From: Erythrobacter neustonensis
Lineage (GTDB): Bacteria; Pseudomonadota; Alphaproteobacteria; Sphingomonadales; Sphingomonadaceae
Assembly (NCBI RefSeq): GCF_001663175.1
Contig: NZ_CP016033.1
Span: 1,674,001-1,738,000 of the forward strand
DNA length: 64,000 nt
Direction: 5' to 3'
Part shown: one piece after another, positions 53,001 through 60,400 of the stretch
How the letters are laid out: the number at the start of each line of letters is the position of its first letter
How positions within the stretch are numbered: the first letter of the stretch is position 1
Program-made: the position numbers and the translations under genes
The notes under the pieces: generated by a model
What the model was told of the DNA's origin: nothing
The model's input: the letters and a program-made list of their open reading frames with translations, nothing else
Database searches by the model: none

Positions 53001-53212
53001 CAGGCCAGCAAGCCGCCGCCGAGGCTATTGTCAGCGATCCCGCCGCTCGTAGCCGATTGAAGCCTCTTTCCGGCCCTGATGTCGAGGCACTCCGCTTCGA
53101 TCTGGATGCAGCTGAGGAGCGGGCTCTGCGAAAAGAGGAGGCCGAACGAAAGCTGCAGCAACAGCGACTGGCTCTGCACCTGCAGCGCTCAAAGGGGGTG
53201 GACTGGAGCTAA
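50042..53212 (+). CDS. MobA/MobL-family relaxase
   Basis: A 1056-residue protein. A long N-terminal region (about 1-350) is unlike typical MobA starts. The relaxase part has NNDKNWHFHLIYHDRPVARF (about 396-416), an HxH metal-binding HUH motif as in MobA/MobL (MOB-Q), with MIVMHAPDHS just before it. The C-terminal 500 residues are helical, with charged coiled-coil stretches (EELESETQQLTRML, EEAERKLQQQRL). It should nick oriT and lead single-stranded transfer. No type IV secretion genes are in the window, so it probably uses a helper. The ATG lacks a clear ribosome site. Confidence 0.82.
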   Translation: MPNQHDNDIARARAALASMEAKIAQHSQGPNLTPSGSPMDNRTARTATTATSPATSMRNDGAAARRSLRGQQMSSVPDLGITSDQHITGKASTYRKTWAADWGAEDLSRETAKGSAIALTPNFWAPISRPIRAATQQGVTSFHFSCSTISKVSKEVISPSGTRSRPGAAREHSRYLEREGAVAQSDGEGETLLHPDGSNTTESRALGGNDYIERQEALAVGQNGQLALFTSISDDPEERREFWLLVEQHANERGMDRVTIAPHANPEFWGKVRADPKCPESLRGALNTALAGQQINIAVANNTDLRKLLKRHGWQQQRRKREGETREDYNAEVNRHEAETGIKFHDARGGQTQFRVVGELPAEVSHEARLRIMRELTKPFAEQNLPYMIVMHAPDHSNNDKNWHFHLIYHDRPVARFVNDPADPMHDHLRPCANDGPKTSARKAKALAQIGLPHMEQFVGRWNFDVPLHTKTKSRNTKTSFPFGQTKLRGASIFNPAHQRVRLAELTNIELERARANRRVDPRTFEQMGIDREPDEHLSSKRSQLEERGIPTPVGQRNEARQWRYRLGHLEAAYAKAVQELESETQQLTRMLAARKPKGEVVEISKSLIRDYEHCKGAALEHHHIARMLAEQYDRTASRAKKAKQVCLKHLSAIEAGKASKRLRKEEQAYRERLAEAQEHLAGLNILLADELAQIGQSQVAAASYEANANRLRAEFGQVLDRAMEEPAAVAVPRQHSDRSSALPADALQPDDQEDRQLLSSNNTSPPKRMLTTEEMDAFVKDVIDRKVRLVLRDQAVVPKVADPRLSEIVAAANYLDLMPRLTAIHREQNQARDDLLKAIKDRPALIEMRSRGDGLTAVALRSPGKRLQAALRMHIEDPQVRKALSSILSAGGNSGSSDSSSTNSGITGAATATEQRGADNVAAGPASPILPSSQPSEIPTDHFDPEAERKRIRAAKFGQPRVQELRKGLHPLIDQWLEATTKGEDAGQQAAAEAIVSDPAARSRLKPLSGPDVEALRFDLDAAEERALRKEEAERKLQQQRLALHLQRSKGVDWS

Positions 53213-53298
53213 CCATTGTCCCGCACTGCACCGTGCTCGTGAGGTCATGCTGATTTTCATACGAGCCGAGGTTTGCTGCCTAAGCCACCATTCCATTC

Positions 53299-53416
53299 CC
53301 CACCCATCACTGGTTATGAGCGCGGTCGATGGGGAATTCCGAAAGCCACCTGGCAGGTATCCCCGGACCACGCAAAATTCCCGCACTTCCGCTATCGACC
53401 CCATAACTGCCATTAG
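53299..53416 (+). repeat. Interspersed repeat, copy 1
   Basis: Starts CCCACCCATCACTGGTTATG and ends with CTATCGACCCCATAACTGCCATTA. It aligns over its whole length with copies 2, 3 and 5 (about two thirds identity with copy 2 by eye). Confidence 0.75.
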
Positions 53417-53460
53417 TATCTTGGTAGTTCGGAGAGGCCAACCGCCGCAAATCCCCATTG

Positions 53461-53512
53461 CCTGATCGGATTATCTATATATCTTCAGATATAGATTTGA
53501 TAGGCGATCAGG
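53461..53512 (+). promoter_or_regulatory. Nested palindrome overlapping the TonB-dependent receptor start region
   Basis: CCTGATCG (53461-53468) and CGATCAGG (53505-53512) enclose ATCTATAT (53473-53480) and ATATAGAT (53489-53496) with an 8-base centre. It ends eight bases before the receptor TTG start. The AT-rich inner palindrome resembles a ModE-type box of inverted TATA-rich arms, and a ModE-like gene lies just downstream of the receptor. It could also be an mRNA hairpin. Confidence 0.5.
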
Positions 53513-53519
53513 GGGCCCT

Positions 53520-55880
53520 TTGCGCACCATTCTTCCACTCGGCTTGCTAGGCAGCGCCACACTTGTGCTTTCGGCACCGGCCTTAGCCGAAGATGTGACA
53601 GCGGAGGATGGGGCAGGTGATCCGATCATCGTCACCGCCCGGCAACGCCGGGAAAAGGCGCAGGACGTGCCCGCCGCTCTTTCGGTGGTGGGCGCGCGCT
53701 GGCTGGAGCAATCCTACACGCTCAACACCCGCGACTTGACGACCCTGGTGCCCGCCCTCAACTATTCCTCGGCCAATCCGCGCAACACCGCCTTCACCAT
53801 TCGCGGCCTCGGACCGAGCGTCGTGGCGGTGAGCCAAGCGAATGACGGGCTGGAACCGGGCGTCGGCTACTATGTCGACGGCGTCTACCATGCGCGGCCC
53901 GCGACGGCGGCTTTCGACTTTTCGGATATCGAGCGCATCGAGGTGCTGCGCGGGCCGCAGGGGACGCTGTTCGGCAAGAACACCACGGCCGGCGCCATCA
54001 ACATCGTCTCTGCCGCGCCGAGCTTCACGCGGAGCGCGAATGCGGAAGTCAGCTTCGGCGAGCGGATGTTCGCGCAGGGGCGCTTTTCGGCGACCGGGCC
54101 GCTTGCGGGGGAGACGCTCGCCTACCGCCTTTCCGGCACCTTCACCCGGCGCGACGGCGTGCTGCGCAATGTGAGAACCGGCGCGGACCAGAACACTCTC
54201 GGCGCGGCGGCATTGCGCGGGCAGGTGCTCTGGCAGCCGTCGAGCGACGTCCGGCTGCGACTGGTCGCCGATTTCGCCAATTTCCGCAGCGAATGCTGCA
54301 CGCAGGTCTATCTGCGCGTCGGCACGAGCCTGCGCCCCGCCGCGCGCCAGTTTCCCGCGCTCGCGGCGGTAGCAGGCTATGCGCCGCCCAGCACCGATCC
54401 CTATGACAGGCTCACCGACATTGACGCGCCGCTGGCGGTCAGGACCAGCGAGGGCGGCGTAGCCGCGACCGCAGAATGGGACATCGGCCCCGCCACCGTC
54501 ACGTCGATCTCTGCGTGGCGGTTCTGGAACTGGGACGCGGCGAACGACCGCGATTACACTGGCCTGCCGATCCAGCTGATCCAGCGCATTCCCTCGCGGC
54601 AGGACCAGCTAAGTCAAGAGCTGCGGATCGCCTCGGGCGGTGACCGGTCGGTCAGCTACGTCGCGGGGCTTTACTGGTTCCGTCAGGTGCTCACCGGGCA
54701 TCCCAACTCCGTCTATGGCCTCTATGGTGCGCCGTGGCTGATCGGGCCGACCACGGGTGCGAGCGCAACGCCGGTGCCTGCGAACCTGCTTGACGGCTAC
54801 GGCCAGACCGGCGACACCCGCTTCGCCGCCAACAGCTACGCCGCTTTCGGCGAGGCCAATTGGCGCATCCGGCCCCGCCTCACGCTAACCGGCGGGCTGC
54901 GCTATACGCACGAGGACAAAGAGGGCGACTACAGCACGCAGGTGTTCGGCGGCCTCGCCACCAACAGCGCGGCGCTGAACAACGCCAAGCTCGGCGTGCT
55001 GCGGCCTCAGACCTATGCGGCGCGCGACCGTGACGGCAGCTTCTCGGGCCGCGCCAATATCGCGTGGCAGCCGGTCGATGACGTGCTGCTTTACGGCAGC
55101 TTTGCGCGGGGGTTCAAATCGGGCGGGATCAACATGTCGGGCCTGCCGCTCGATGCGAACAACCAGCCCGCCTTGGCGACCGCCGTGGTCCGGCCCGAGC
55201 GCAACACGACGTGGGAGGCGGGGATCAAAGCGACCCTTTGGGAAGGCCGCCTGACGCTCAACCTCGCCGCCTACCACACTGTGGTGCGTGATTTTCAGGC
55301 GACCGTGGTGGACTCCAGTCAGACTGTTGCGCTTCGCGGATACCTATCCAACATCCCGGAGGTGCGGGTGAGGGGTGTCGAGGCCGATGCGATGCTGCGG
55401 ATCGGCGCGCTCACACTCACCGGGGCGCTGGCCTATGGCGGCGGGACTTACACCGATTATCCTGCAGGGCCATGCCCGCTCGAATTGCAGACCGCCGCGA
55501 CCGCCGCCTGCAATCTCACCGGCACGCGCCTCGCCGGCCTGCCGCGCTGGTCCGAGACGCTGAGCGCCGACTATGCGGTGCCGACCGGCGGTGGCGCGGT
55601 GTTTCTGCACGCCGACAGCAACTGGCGCAGCGGCTATTTCGGCGACCCGACCCTGTCGCGCTTCACATGGATCGAGGGCTACAATCTCACCAACGCCAGC
55701 ATCGGCTTCCGGCACGAGGACGCGAGCGGGAAGGGTTGGGAGGTCGCGATCTTCGCCCGCAATTTGCTGGACGCGGACTACATTCAGAACCTGACGATCC
55801 AAGCGGGCAATTCCGGGCTGGTCCTCGGCACGCCGAGCGATCCGCGCACTGTGGGGGTGACTTTCAGGCTCCGGCGCTAG
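53520..55880 (+). CDS. TonB-dependent outer-membrane receptor
   Basis: A 786-residue receptor. It has the signal MRTILPLGLLGSATLVLSAPALA, a plug domain starting DPIIVTARQRREKAQDVPAALSVV and including IERIEVLRGPQGTLFGKNTTAGAINI, and a 22-strand barrel ending RTVGVTFRLRR. The TTG start is preceded by GGGGG. It imports a TonB-dependent ligand; siderophore-like receptors share this form. Here the neighbour is a ModE-type regulator, so molybdate, tungstate or a metal-binding compound is a possible ligand. This is inference. The 3' end overlaps the regulator gene by 17 bases. Confidence 0.93.
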   Translation: MRTILPLGLLGSATLVLSAPALAEDVTAEDGAGDPIIVTARQRREKAQDVPAALSVVGARWLEQSYTLNTRDLTTLVPALNYSSANPRNTAFTIRGLGPSVVAVSQANDGLEPGVGYYVDGVYHARPATAAFDFSDIERIEVLRGPQGTLFGKNTTAGAINIVSAAPSFTRSANAEVSFGERMFAQGRFSATGPLAGETLAYRLSGTFTRRDGVLRNVRTGADQNTLGAAALRGQVLWQPSSDVRLRLVADFANFRSECCTQVYLRVGTSLRPAARQFPALAAVAGYAPPSTDPYDRLTDIDAPLAVRTSEGGVAATAEWDIGPATVTSISAWRFWNWDAANDRDYTGLPIQLIQRIPSRQDQLSQELRIASGGDRSVSYVAGLYWFRQVLTGHPNSVYGLYGAPWLIGPTTGASATPVPANLLDGYGQTGDTRFAANSYAAFGEANWRIRPRLTLTGGLRYTHEDKEGDYSTQVFGGLATNSAALNNAKLGVLRPQTYAARDRDGSFSGRANIAWQPVDDVLLYGSFARGFKSGGINMSGLPLDANNQPALATAVVRPERNTTWEAGIKATLWEGRLTLNLAAYHTVVRDFQATVVDSSQTVALRGYLSNIPEVRVRGVEADAMLRIGALTLTGALAYGGGTYTDYPAGPCPLELQTAATAACNLTGTRLAGLPRWSETLSADYAVPTGGGAVFLHADSNWRSGYFGDPTLSRFTWIEGYNLTNASIGFRHEDASGKGWEVAIFARNLLDADYIQNLTIQAGNSGLVLGTPSDPRTVGVTFRLRR

Positions 55881-56271
55881 TCCGTTCCGCACCGCTCTCT
55901 CGCTGCGCGGCTCGCGGCGCGGGTAGAAGCGACTGATCGAGGATCGCGGCAAGCTTCGCGCTGCTGGCCTGTTCCAGTGCGCTCTGCAGTTCCCGATACT
56001 GCGCGAGGATCGCCTCGCCCAAGGCCGTCAGCTGGGCGCCCGCCTTAGGGTTCCCCGGCACGGTTGCCACCAGCGGCTCGGCCCAGCAGCGGTTCATCGT
56101 GTCCACCAGCAACCAGGTGCGGCGATAACTCATCCCCAAAGCCCGCCCCGCCGCCGAGATCGATCGATGCGCGGCGATGGCGCCCAGCAAGTCGGCCTTG
56201 CCCGGACCCATGGCGATCTCGTCGCCGCACATGATCTGGATCTTGAGCTTGAGAGGGGGCCTGCGCTGCAT
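55864..56271 (-). CDS. ModE-type winged-helix regulator
   Basis: A 135-residue protein. The N-terminal winged helix has ADLLGAIAAHRSISAAGRALGMSYRRTWLLVDTMNRC (about 24-60), matching the ModE/LysR-like DNA-binding domain; the wing is GNPKAGAQLTALGEAILAQY. No TOBE/molybdate-binding domain is present at this length, so it is a short ModE-type protein. It converges on the TonB-dependent receptor, overlapping 17 bases. ModE proteins repress molybdate uptake genes when molybdate is abundant. The start at MQRRPPLKLK has no clear ribosome site. Confidence 0.82.
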   Translation of the reverse strand: MQRRPPLKLKIQIMCGDEIAMGPGKADLLGAIAAHRSISAAGRALGMSYRRTWLLVDTMNRCWAEPLVATVPGNPKAGAQLTALGEAILAQYRELQSALEQASSAKLAAILDQSLLPAPRAAQRESGAERTSAGA

Positions 56272-56338
56272 AACAGAATTGTAGCCGCGCCAAGGTTTCA
56301 GTCTACCGTCAATCCGATGGAGGATCCTGCGGCGGCTC

Positions 56339-56456
56339 TCCACCCATCACCGGTCATGAGCGGGGCCGATGGCCAATCGCGGAAGCTGCCTGGCGGCTTA
56401 GCCTCCCTGCCGGGAAAATTTTGACCTTCAGGTTCCGACCCCGGATCGGCCATTCC
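56339..56456 (+). repeat. Interspersed repeat, copy 2
   Basis: Starts CTCCACCCATCACCGGTCATG and ends with CCGACCCCGGATCGGCCATTCC, in the same orientation as copy 1. The two copies flank the receptor/ModE module. Confidence 0.75.
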
Positions 56457-56492
56457 CCAAAGTGCCTTACAACACAGCCGCCCCTTCCCGAA

Positions 56493-57152
56493 TCAGATCG
56501 CCGAAAATTGCTCCAGATCCTTGATCTTGCCGGAGACGACCAGTTCATCGTCGGGAAAGATGATCGTATCCGGCACGGCATGGATGAACGCCTCGCCCTT
56601 GCGCTTCACACCCACCACGGTGACGTCGTATTTCTTGCGACAGGCGCTGGTGACAAGCGGCAGGCCGACAATTGGCTCCGGCGCGGCAAGGCGCGCGATG
56701 GCGAACTCATCATCGAAGGCGATGAAATCGAGCAACCGTTCGTTGAGCAGATGCGCCACGCGCTCGCCCATGCGTTCTTCGGGGAAGACCACATGGGTTG
56801 CGCCGATCCGTTCAAGGATGCGGGCGTGATTGGCGTTGCTGGCCTTGGCCCAGATATTGGTGAGCCCCATATCGGCCAGCGCCAGCACGGTCAGGACGCT
56901 GGCTTCGATATCGCTGCCGATGCCGACCACGGCGGTGGCGAAATCAGCGGCACCGAGCTGTCGCAGGACGGCGGGATCGGTGCAATCGGCCTCAACCACC
57001 TTGGTCAGATGCTCGGCATGTTCCTGCACAAGTTCGGGGTCGGTATCGACCCCCAGCACTTCGGTGCCCATGCTGGCAAGCCTGCGGGCAACCGCCCCGC
57101 CAAACCGACCAAGCCCCACCACCAGAACGGGTTTGCGCGTGTCAGCCGACAA
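56493..57152 (-). CDS. TrkA/KtrA-type potassium-channel regulatory subunit
   Basis: A 219-residue RCK protein. The NAD-binding fold has VLVVGLGRFGGAVARRLASMG and VDTDPE; the C-terminal RCK_C domain follows (VGLPLVTSACRKKYDVTVVGVKRKGEAFIHAVPDTI). It gates the TrkH/KtrB channel with nucleotides. I chose TTG at 57152: AAGGAG lies seven bases before it and it overlaps the trkH-like stop by 11 bases. Longer frames start inside the upstream gene. A single RCK unit points to KtrA rather than the tandem E. coli TrkA. Confidence 0.9.
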   Translation of the reverse strand: MSADTRKPVLVVGLGRFGGAVARRLASMGTEVLGVDTDPELVQEHAEHLTKVVEADCTDPAVLRQLGAADFATAVVGIGSDIEASVLTVLALADMGLTNIWAKASNANHARILERIGATHVVFPEERMGERVAHLLNERLLDFIAFDDEFAIARLAAPEPIVGLPLVTSACRKKYDVTVVGVKRKGEAFIHAVPDTIIFPDDELVVSGKIKDLEQFSAI

Positions 57153-58470
57153 TGAGGTTCTCCTTGGGATAGCGGTAAAGCTGCGGGCTGCTGCCCATCG
57201 CCAGCGCGGTGGCAAAGGTGATGGTGCCCACCCGTCCGATAAACATCAGCAGCACAATCACGACCTGCGCGGAGGGCGGCAGATCGGCGGTGATCCCGGT
57301 CGACATGCCGACCGTGGCGAAGGCGGAGATGCATTCGAACAACACCTCGGCCAGCGGCAGGGCAGTGATGGAGACGATGTAGGTCGTGGCTGCGAATACC
57401 AGCGCGGCGGCGATCACCGTGACGGTCAGCGCCTGCCGTTCGACCTCGTGACCGAAGCGGCGGCCAAACAGCCCAGCATCGCGGCGGCCCAGCACTTCGG
57501 CGAGCACGATGGCGAACAACACCACGAAGGTCGTCACCTTGATCCCGCCTGCCGTGCCCGCGCTGCCGCCGCCGATGAACATGAGGAGGTAATTGACCAT
57601 CAGCGTCGATTCCCGGAATGCGCCGACATCGAGACTGTTGAAGCCCGCCGTGCGCGGCATCACCGAATGGAACGCGGCGTTCAGCGCCCTCCCGCCCAAA
57701 CCCATCGGCCCAAGCGTGGCGTCATTGTTCCATTCCATCGCCAGAATCGCGAAGAAGCCCAGCACCAGCAGCGCCCCCGACCCATAGACCGTAACCTTGG
57801 AATGCAGCGACCAGCGCCGCCAGTCGAAGCGCTTGTCGCGCAGGTCCTGCATCACCGGAAAGCCGACCGAACCCAGCGTGATCGCGGCCATGATCGGGAT
57901 TAGGATCAACGGATCGCTCTGGTAACCCATCACGCTGTCGGAATGGGTCGAAAATCCGGCATTGTTGAAGGCGCTGACGGCGTGGAACACCCCGTTCCAC
58001 ACAGCAGCGCCAAGGCTCATATCATAAGTGGCGGCCATACGGATGGTGAGGACAGCGGCTGTCACTGCCTCCACCGCAAGCGTCACGCCCAGCACCAGCT
58101 TGAGCACGGACAAGGCATCGCCCCGCTCCAACCGTCCGCGTTCGACCTGCGTTGCGAGGCGTTCATGCAAGCCGAAACTGCGCCCGGCAATGATGCCGAA
58201 TAGCGTGGCTGCGGTCATGATCCCCAGCCCACCGATCTGGAACATCAGCAGGATCGCCACCTGCCCGAACGACGACCAATAGGTGCCGGTATCGACCGTT
58301 ACCAGCCCGGTGACCGCGATGGCCGATGTGGCAGTGAACAGCGCGGTCAGGAATGGAGCGTGTGTGCCGTCGGCAGTCGCGACTGGAAGGCTGAGCAGCA
58401 ATGTGCCGATACCGATGGCGAGCAGAAACAGGCTCGGCACAAGGCGGATCGGGTTGCGCATCAGCTTCAT
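57142..58470 (-). CDS. TrkH/KtrB-type potassium uptake protein
   Basis: A 442-residue inner-membrane protein with four M1-P-M2-like repeats. Selectivity-filter loops are at FTATSAIAVTGLVTVDTG, VSAFNNAGFSTHSD, SVMPRTAGFNSLDVG and ISAFATVGMSTGIT. It takes up K+ with sodium or protons and pairs with the RCK protein encoded directly downstream. The order TrkH then TrkA with overlapping genes indicates one operon. The length fits KtrB (about 440) better than E. coli TrkH (about 480). Confidence 0.94.
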   Translation of the reverse strand: MKLMRNPIRLVPSLFLLAIGIGTLLLSLPVATADGTHAPFLTALFTATSAIAVTGLVTVDTGTYWSSFGQVAILLMFQIGGLGIMTAATLFGIIAGRSFGLHERLATQVERGRLERGDALSVLKLVLGVTLAVEAVTAAVLTIRMAATYDMSLGAAVWNGVFHAVSAFNNAGFSTHSDSVMGYQSDPLILIPIMAAITLGSVGFPVMQDLRDKRFDWRRWSLHSKVTVYGSGALLVLGFFAILAMEWNNDATLGPMGLGGRALNAAFHSVMPRTAGFNSLDVGAFRESTLMVNYLLMFIGGGSAGTAGGIKVTTFVVLFAIVLAEVLGRRDAGLFGRRFGHEVERQALTVTVIAAALVFAATTYIVSITALPLAEVLFECISAFATVGMSTGITADLPPSAQVVIVLLMFIGRVGTITFATALAMGSSPQLYRYPKENLIVG

Positions 58471-58540
58471 TCCGCTGACTTGGCGAAGGATTGTGCGGTC
58501 GGCAACCGTTTGATGGGTTTACCAGCGCAAGCACGGCAGC

Positions 58541-58660
58541 AAACCACCCATCACCGGCCAAGAGCGGCGCCGCTGCGGGATCCTGATACCTGCCCGGCAG
58601 CTATGGCCCGCCCGGTTGCCAGAAGCGGAAATTCTGAAAGCGACCCCATTGCGGTCATGC
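58541..58660 (+). repeat. Interspersed repeat, copy 3
   Basis: Starts AAACCACCCATCACCGGCCA and ends near GCGACCCCATTGCGGTCATG. It lies between the trkH-like and the secreted-protein gene and is more divergent in the middle. Confidence 0.65.
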
Positions 58661-58682
58661 GGCTTGGCTTTATGCTAACCCA

Positions 58683-59258
58683 ATGCAAATCAGGCATCTT
58701 CTATGGGCCATCGCGCCATTACTGGCATGCATTCAAGTGGCGGCAACACCAGCTGCTGCTGCGCGATCAATCTCAACATGCAAGACTGGCTACGTCGAGT
58801 GGGAGCGTCGCCCGGTCAACGAGGTTGTTGCCAAGTCCCATACCATTTTCCTTGCTACAGCTACCGAGTTCATTCCTGACAACTCTCGCGAAGGATACGA
58901 TGGCTACTATGTTCTTTCGTCGACAGGGACAGAACTGAAGGGAGGGCCTCAAGGAAGGGTGGTCGTCTACGGTTCAACTCCGTATCCAATTCCGCCGCAA
59001 TTGTATTTCGAGCTGGGCGTCAGGCACAGTGAGATTGCTAACGCTCATCGGCAGTTCGGTCAGACGGGGCCCGGCGGGATCGGCGAGGTCACGGCAATTG
59101 GAACACATTGTCCGGTCGCTCCGCGTTTCGTAATTGGATATACGTATCTGGCGCTTTTGGGCACCGAGAGCCGTTTGTCTTTCGAACCGATCCACTCTCC
59201 GCGCAATGATGAGTGGTTCCAGTTAGTCACCGAACTCTTAGATATTGACAGTCCGTGA
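58683..59258 (+). CDS. Secreted hypothetical protein
   Basis: A 191-residue protein with the signal peptide MQIRHLLWAIAPLLACIQ...TPAAAA. The mature part has two Cys (about 33 and 142) and a central VFLATATEF-like strand region (HTIFLATATEFIPDN), YTYLALLG late. No domain recognised. The start has no strong ribosome site, and the codon use is less biased than in core genes. It stands alone between two interspersed repeats. The signal and full-length frame make a real gene likely. Confidence 0.55.
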   Translation: MQIRHLLWAIAPLLACIQVAATPAAAARSISTCKTGYVEWERRPVNEVVAKSHTIFLATATEFIPDNSREGYDGYYVLSSTGTELKGGPQGRVVVYGSTPYPIPPQLYFELGVRHSEIANAHRQFGQTGPGGIGEVTAIGTHCPVAPRFVIGYTYLALLGTESRLSFEPIHSPRNDEWFQLVTELLDIDSP

Positions 59259-59325
59259 TTTCTTCATGCGCTTGAATGCGGGAGCAGGTCAGGCTGGCGC
59301 CGAGATTAATCCGGCGGAACGGCAG

Positions 59326-59380
59326 AAAACCACCCACTTCCGGTCATAGCCGGGCGCGCTTCTGGATCCCGAAAGCCGCC
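59326..59380 (+). repeat. Interspersed repeat, copy 4 (partial)
   Basis: AAAACCACCCACTTCCGGTCATAGCC through GATCCCGAAAGCCGCC matches the left half of the repeat family only. Confidence 0.65.
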
Positions 59381-59505
59381 CTATTGTCTGTGTGTGCTTG
59401 CGGCAACGGAGCCCCCTTTTACCCTGCCCAGGCACGGCAAGAGCGATGTAATCGGGGCAGCACCCGTTCTTTCCTCGTGGCCAATCAAGGCCATGGAGAA
59501 TGATG

Positions 59506-60138
59506 ATGACCTACTCTCACCTCGACCCGGCCATGCAGAATCGGGTCTCTTGGAATGCTGGTAAGACCGTCGGCACCAAGCGGCCGCTCACCCAGAAGCA
59601 GATTTGGGCGATTCGGTTCTTCCTTGATCGCGAGGAGCGGCTCCGTGACCGCGCTCTGTTCGACCTAGCGATCGACAGCAAGCTGCGTGGCTGCGATCTT
59701 GTGCAGCTCAAGATCGGCGACCTCGTGGCCGGATCGGAGGTCCGCGACCGCGCAATGATCGTTCAACGGAAGACCGGTCGACCAGTGCAATTCGAAATCA
59801 CCGCAGACGCCCGCTCGAGCCTGGCGGCATGGCTTCTGCGACGTGGCGGCAACATCGATGATTTCGTGTTCCCAAGCAGGATCCATTCCGGCCAACCGAT
59901 GAGCACGCGGCAGTATGCCCGGCTCGTCGATGAATGGGTCACCGCGATCGGGCTGCGGCGTGAAGACTACGGCACTCATTCTATGCGGCGTACCAAAGCC
60001 GCGATGATCTACCGCACAACCGGGAATCTGCGCGCAGTGCAAATACTGCTCGGCCACTCCAAGATCGAGAACACGGTTCGGTATCTCGGGGTCGATGTGG
60101 AGGATGCTCTCATTCTGGCGGAGCGCATCGAGATCTGA
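59506..60138 (+). CDS. Short tyrosine recombinase/integrase, catalytic domain only
   Basis: A 210-residue tyrosine recombinase. Catalytic residues are visible: Arg in DSKLRGCDLVQLK, His-x-x-Arg in HSMRRTKAAMIYR, the later His in LLGHSKIENTVRYLG and the Tyr in the same segment. The usual N-terminal core-binding domain is missing. Three consecutive ATGs occur; the third (59506) is best spaced from GGAG. Solitary recombinases of this form occur in sphingomonads and may act in mobile-DNA events or be conserved for another task. It is followed by a terminator. Confidence 0.85.
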   Translation: MTYSHLDPAMQNRVSWNAGKTVGTKRPLTQKQIWAIRFFLDREERLRDRALFDLAIDSKLRGCDLVQLKIGDLVAGSEVRDRAMIVQRKTGRPVQFEITADARSSLAAWLLRRGGNIDDFVFPSRIHSGQPMSTRQYARLVDEWVTAIGLRREDYGTHSMRRTKAAMIYRTTGNLRAVQILLGHSKIENTVRYLGVDVEDALILAERIEI

Positions 60139-60146
60139 CAATGTTG

Positions 60147-60179
60147 GCGGCCATCGGGCAAGTTCCGGTGGCCGCTTTT
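60147..60179 (+). terminator. Terminator after the short recombinase
   Basis: GCGGCCATCGG (60147-60157) pairs with CCGGTGGCCGC (60165-60175) with one G-U pair, loop GCAAGTT, followed by TTTT. Confidence 0.85.
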
Positions 60180-60210
60180 GTCAAGGTTCGACGTTCACCG
60201 AACCGGCAAC

Positions 60211-60240
60211 AAATGGGTGGGAAGGCGAATGGCGGCTATT
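60211..60240 (-). repeat. Interspersed repeat, junction fragment (copy 6)
   Basis: On the minus strand AATAGCCGCCATTCGCC joins CCCACCCATTT, i.e. the end of one repeat followed by the start of another, as in a tandem arrangement. Confidence 0.45.
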
Positions 60241-60400
60241 GGAGACCTTGCCAATAAGGGCCATCGAGCGGCTATCAGCCCCGCCTCGCCACAGGGAAGA
60301 TCATTGCGACCTCGCTAGGAAGATTGTCTTCGATTCGCTTTTTCTCGGCGTCCTTTCTCTTTCAGGATGGTGTCGAGGCCTTGGCCAACGCGCGTCGTCA

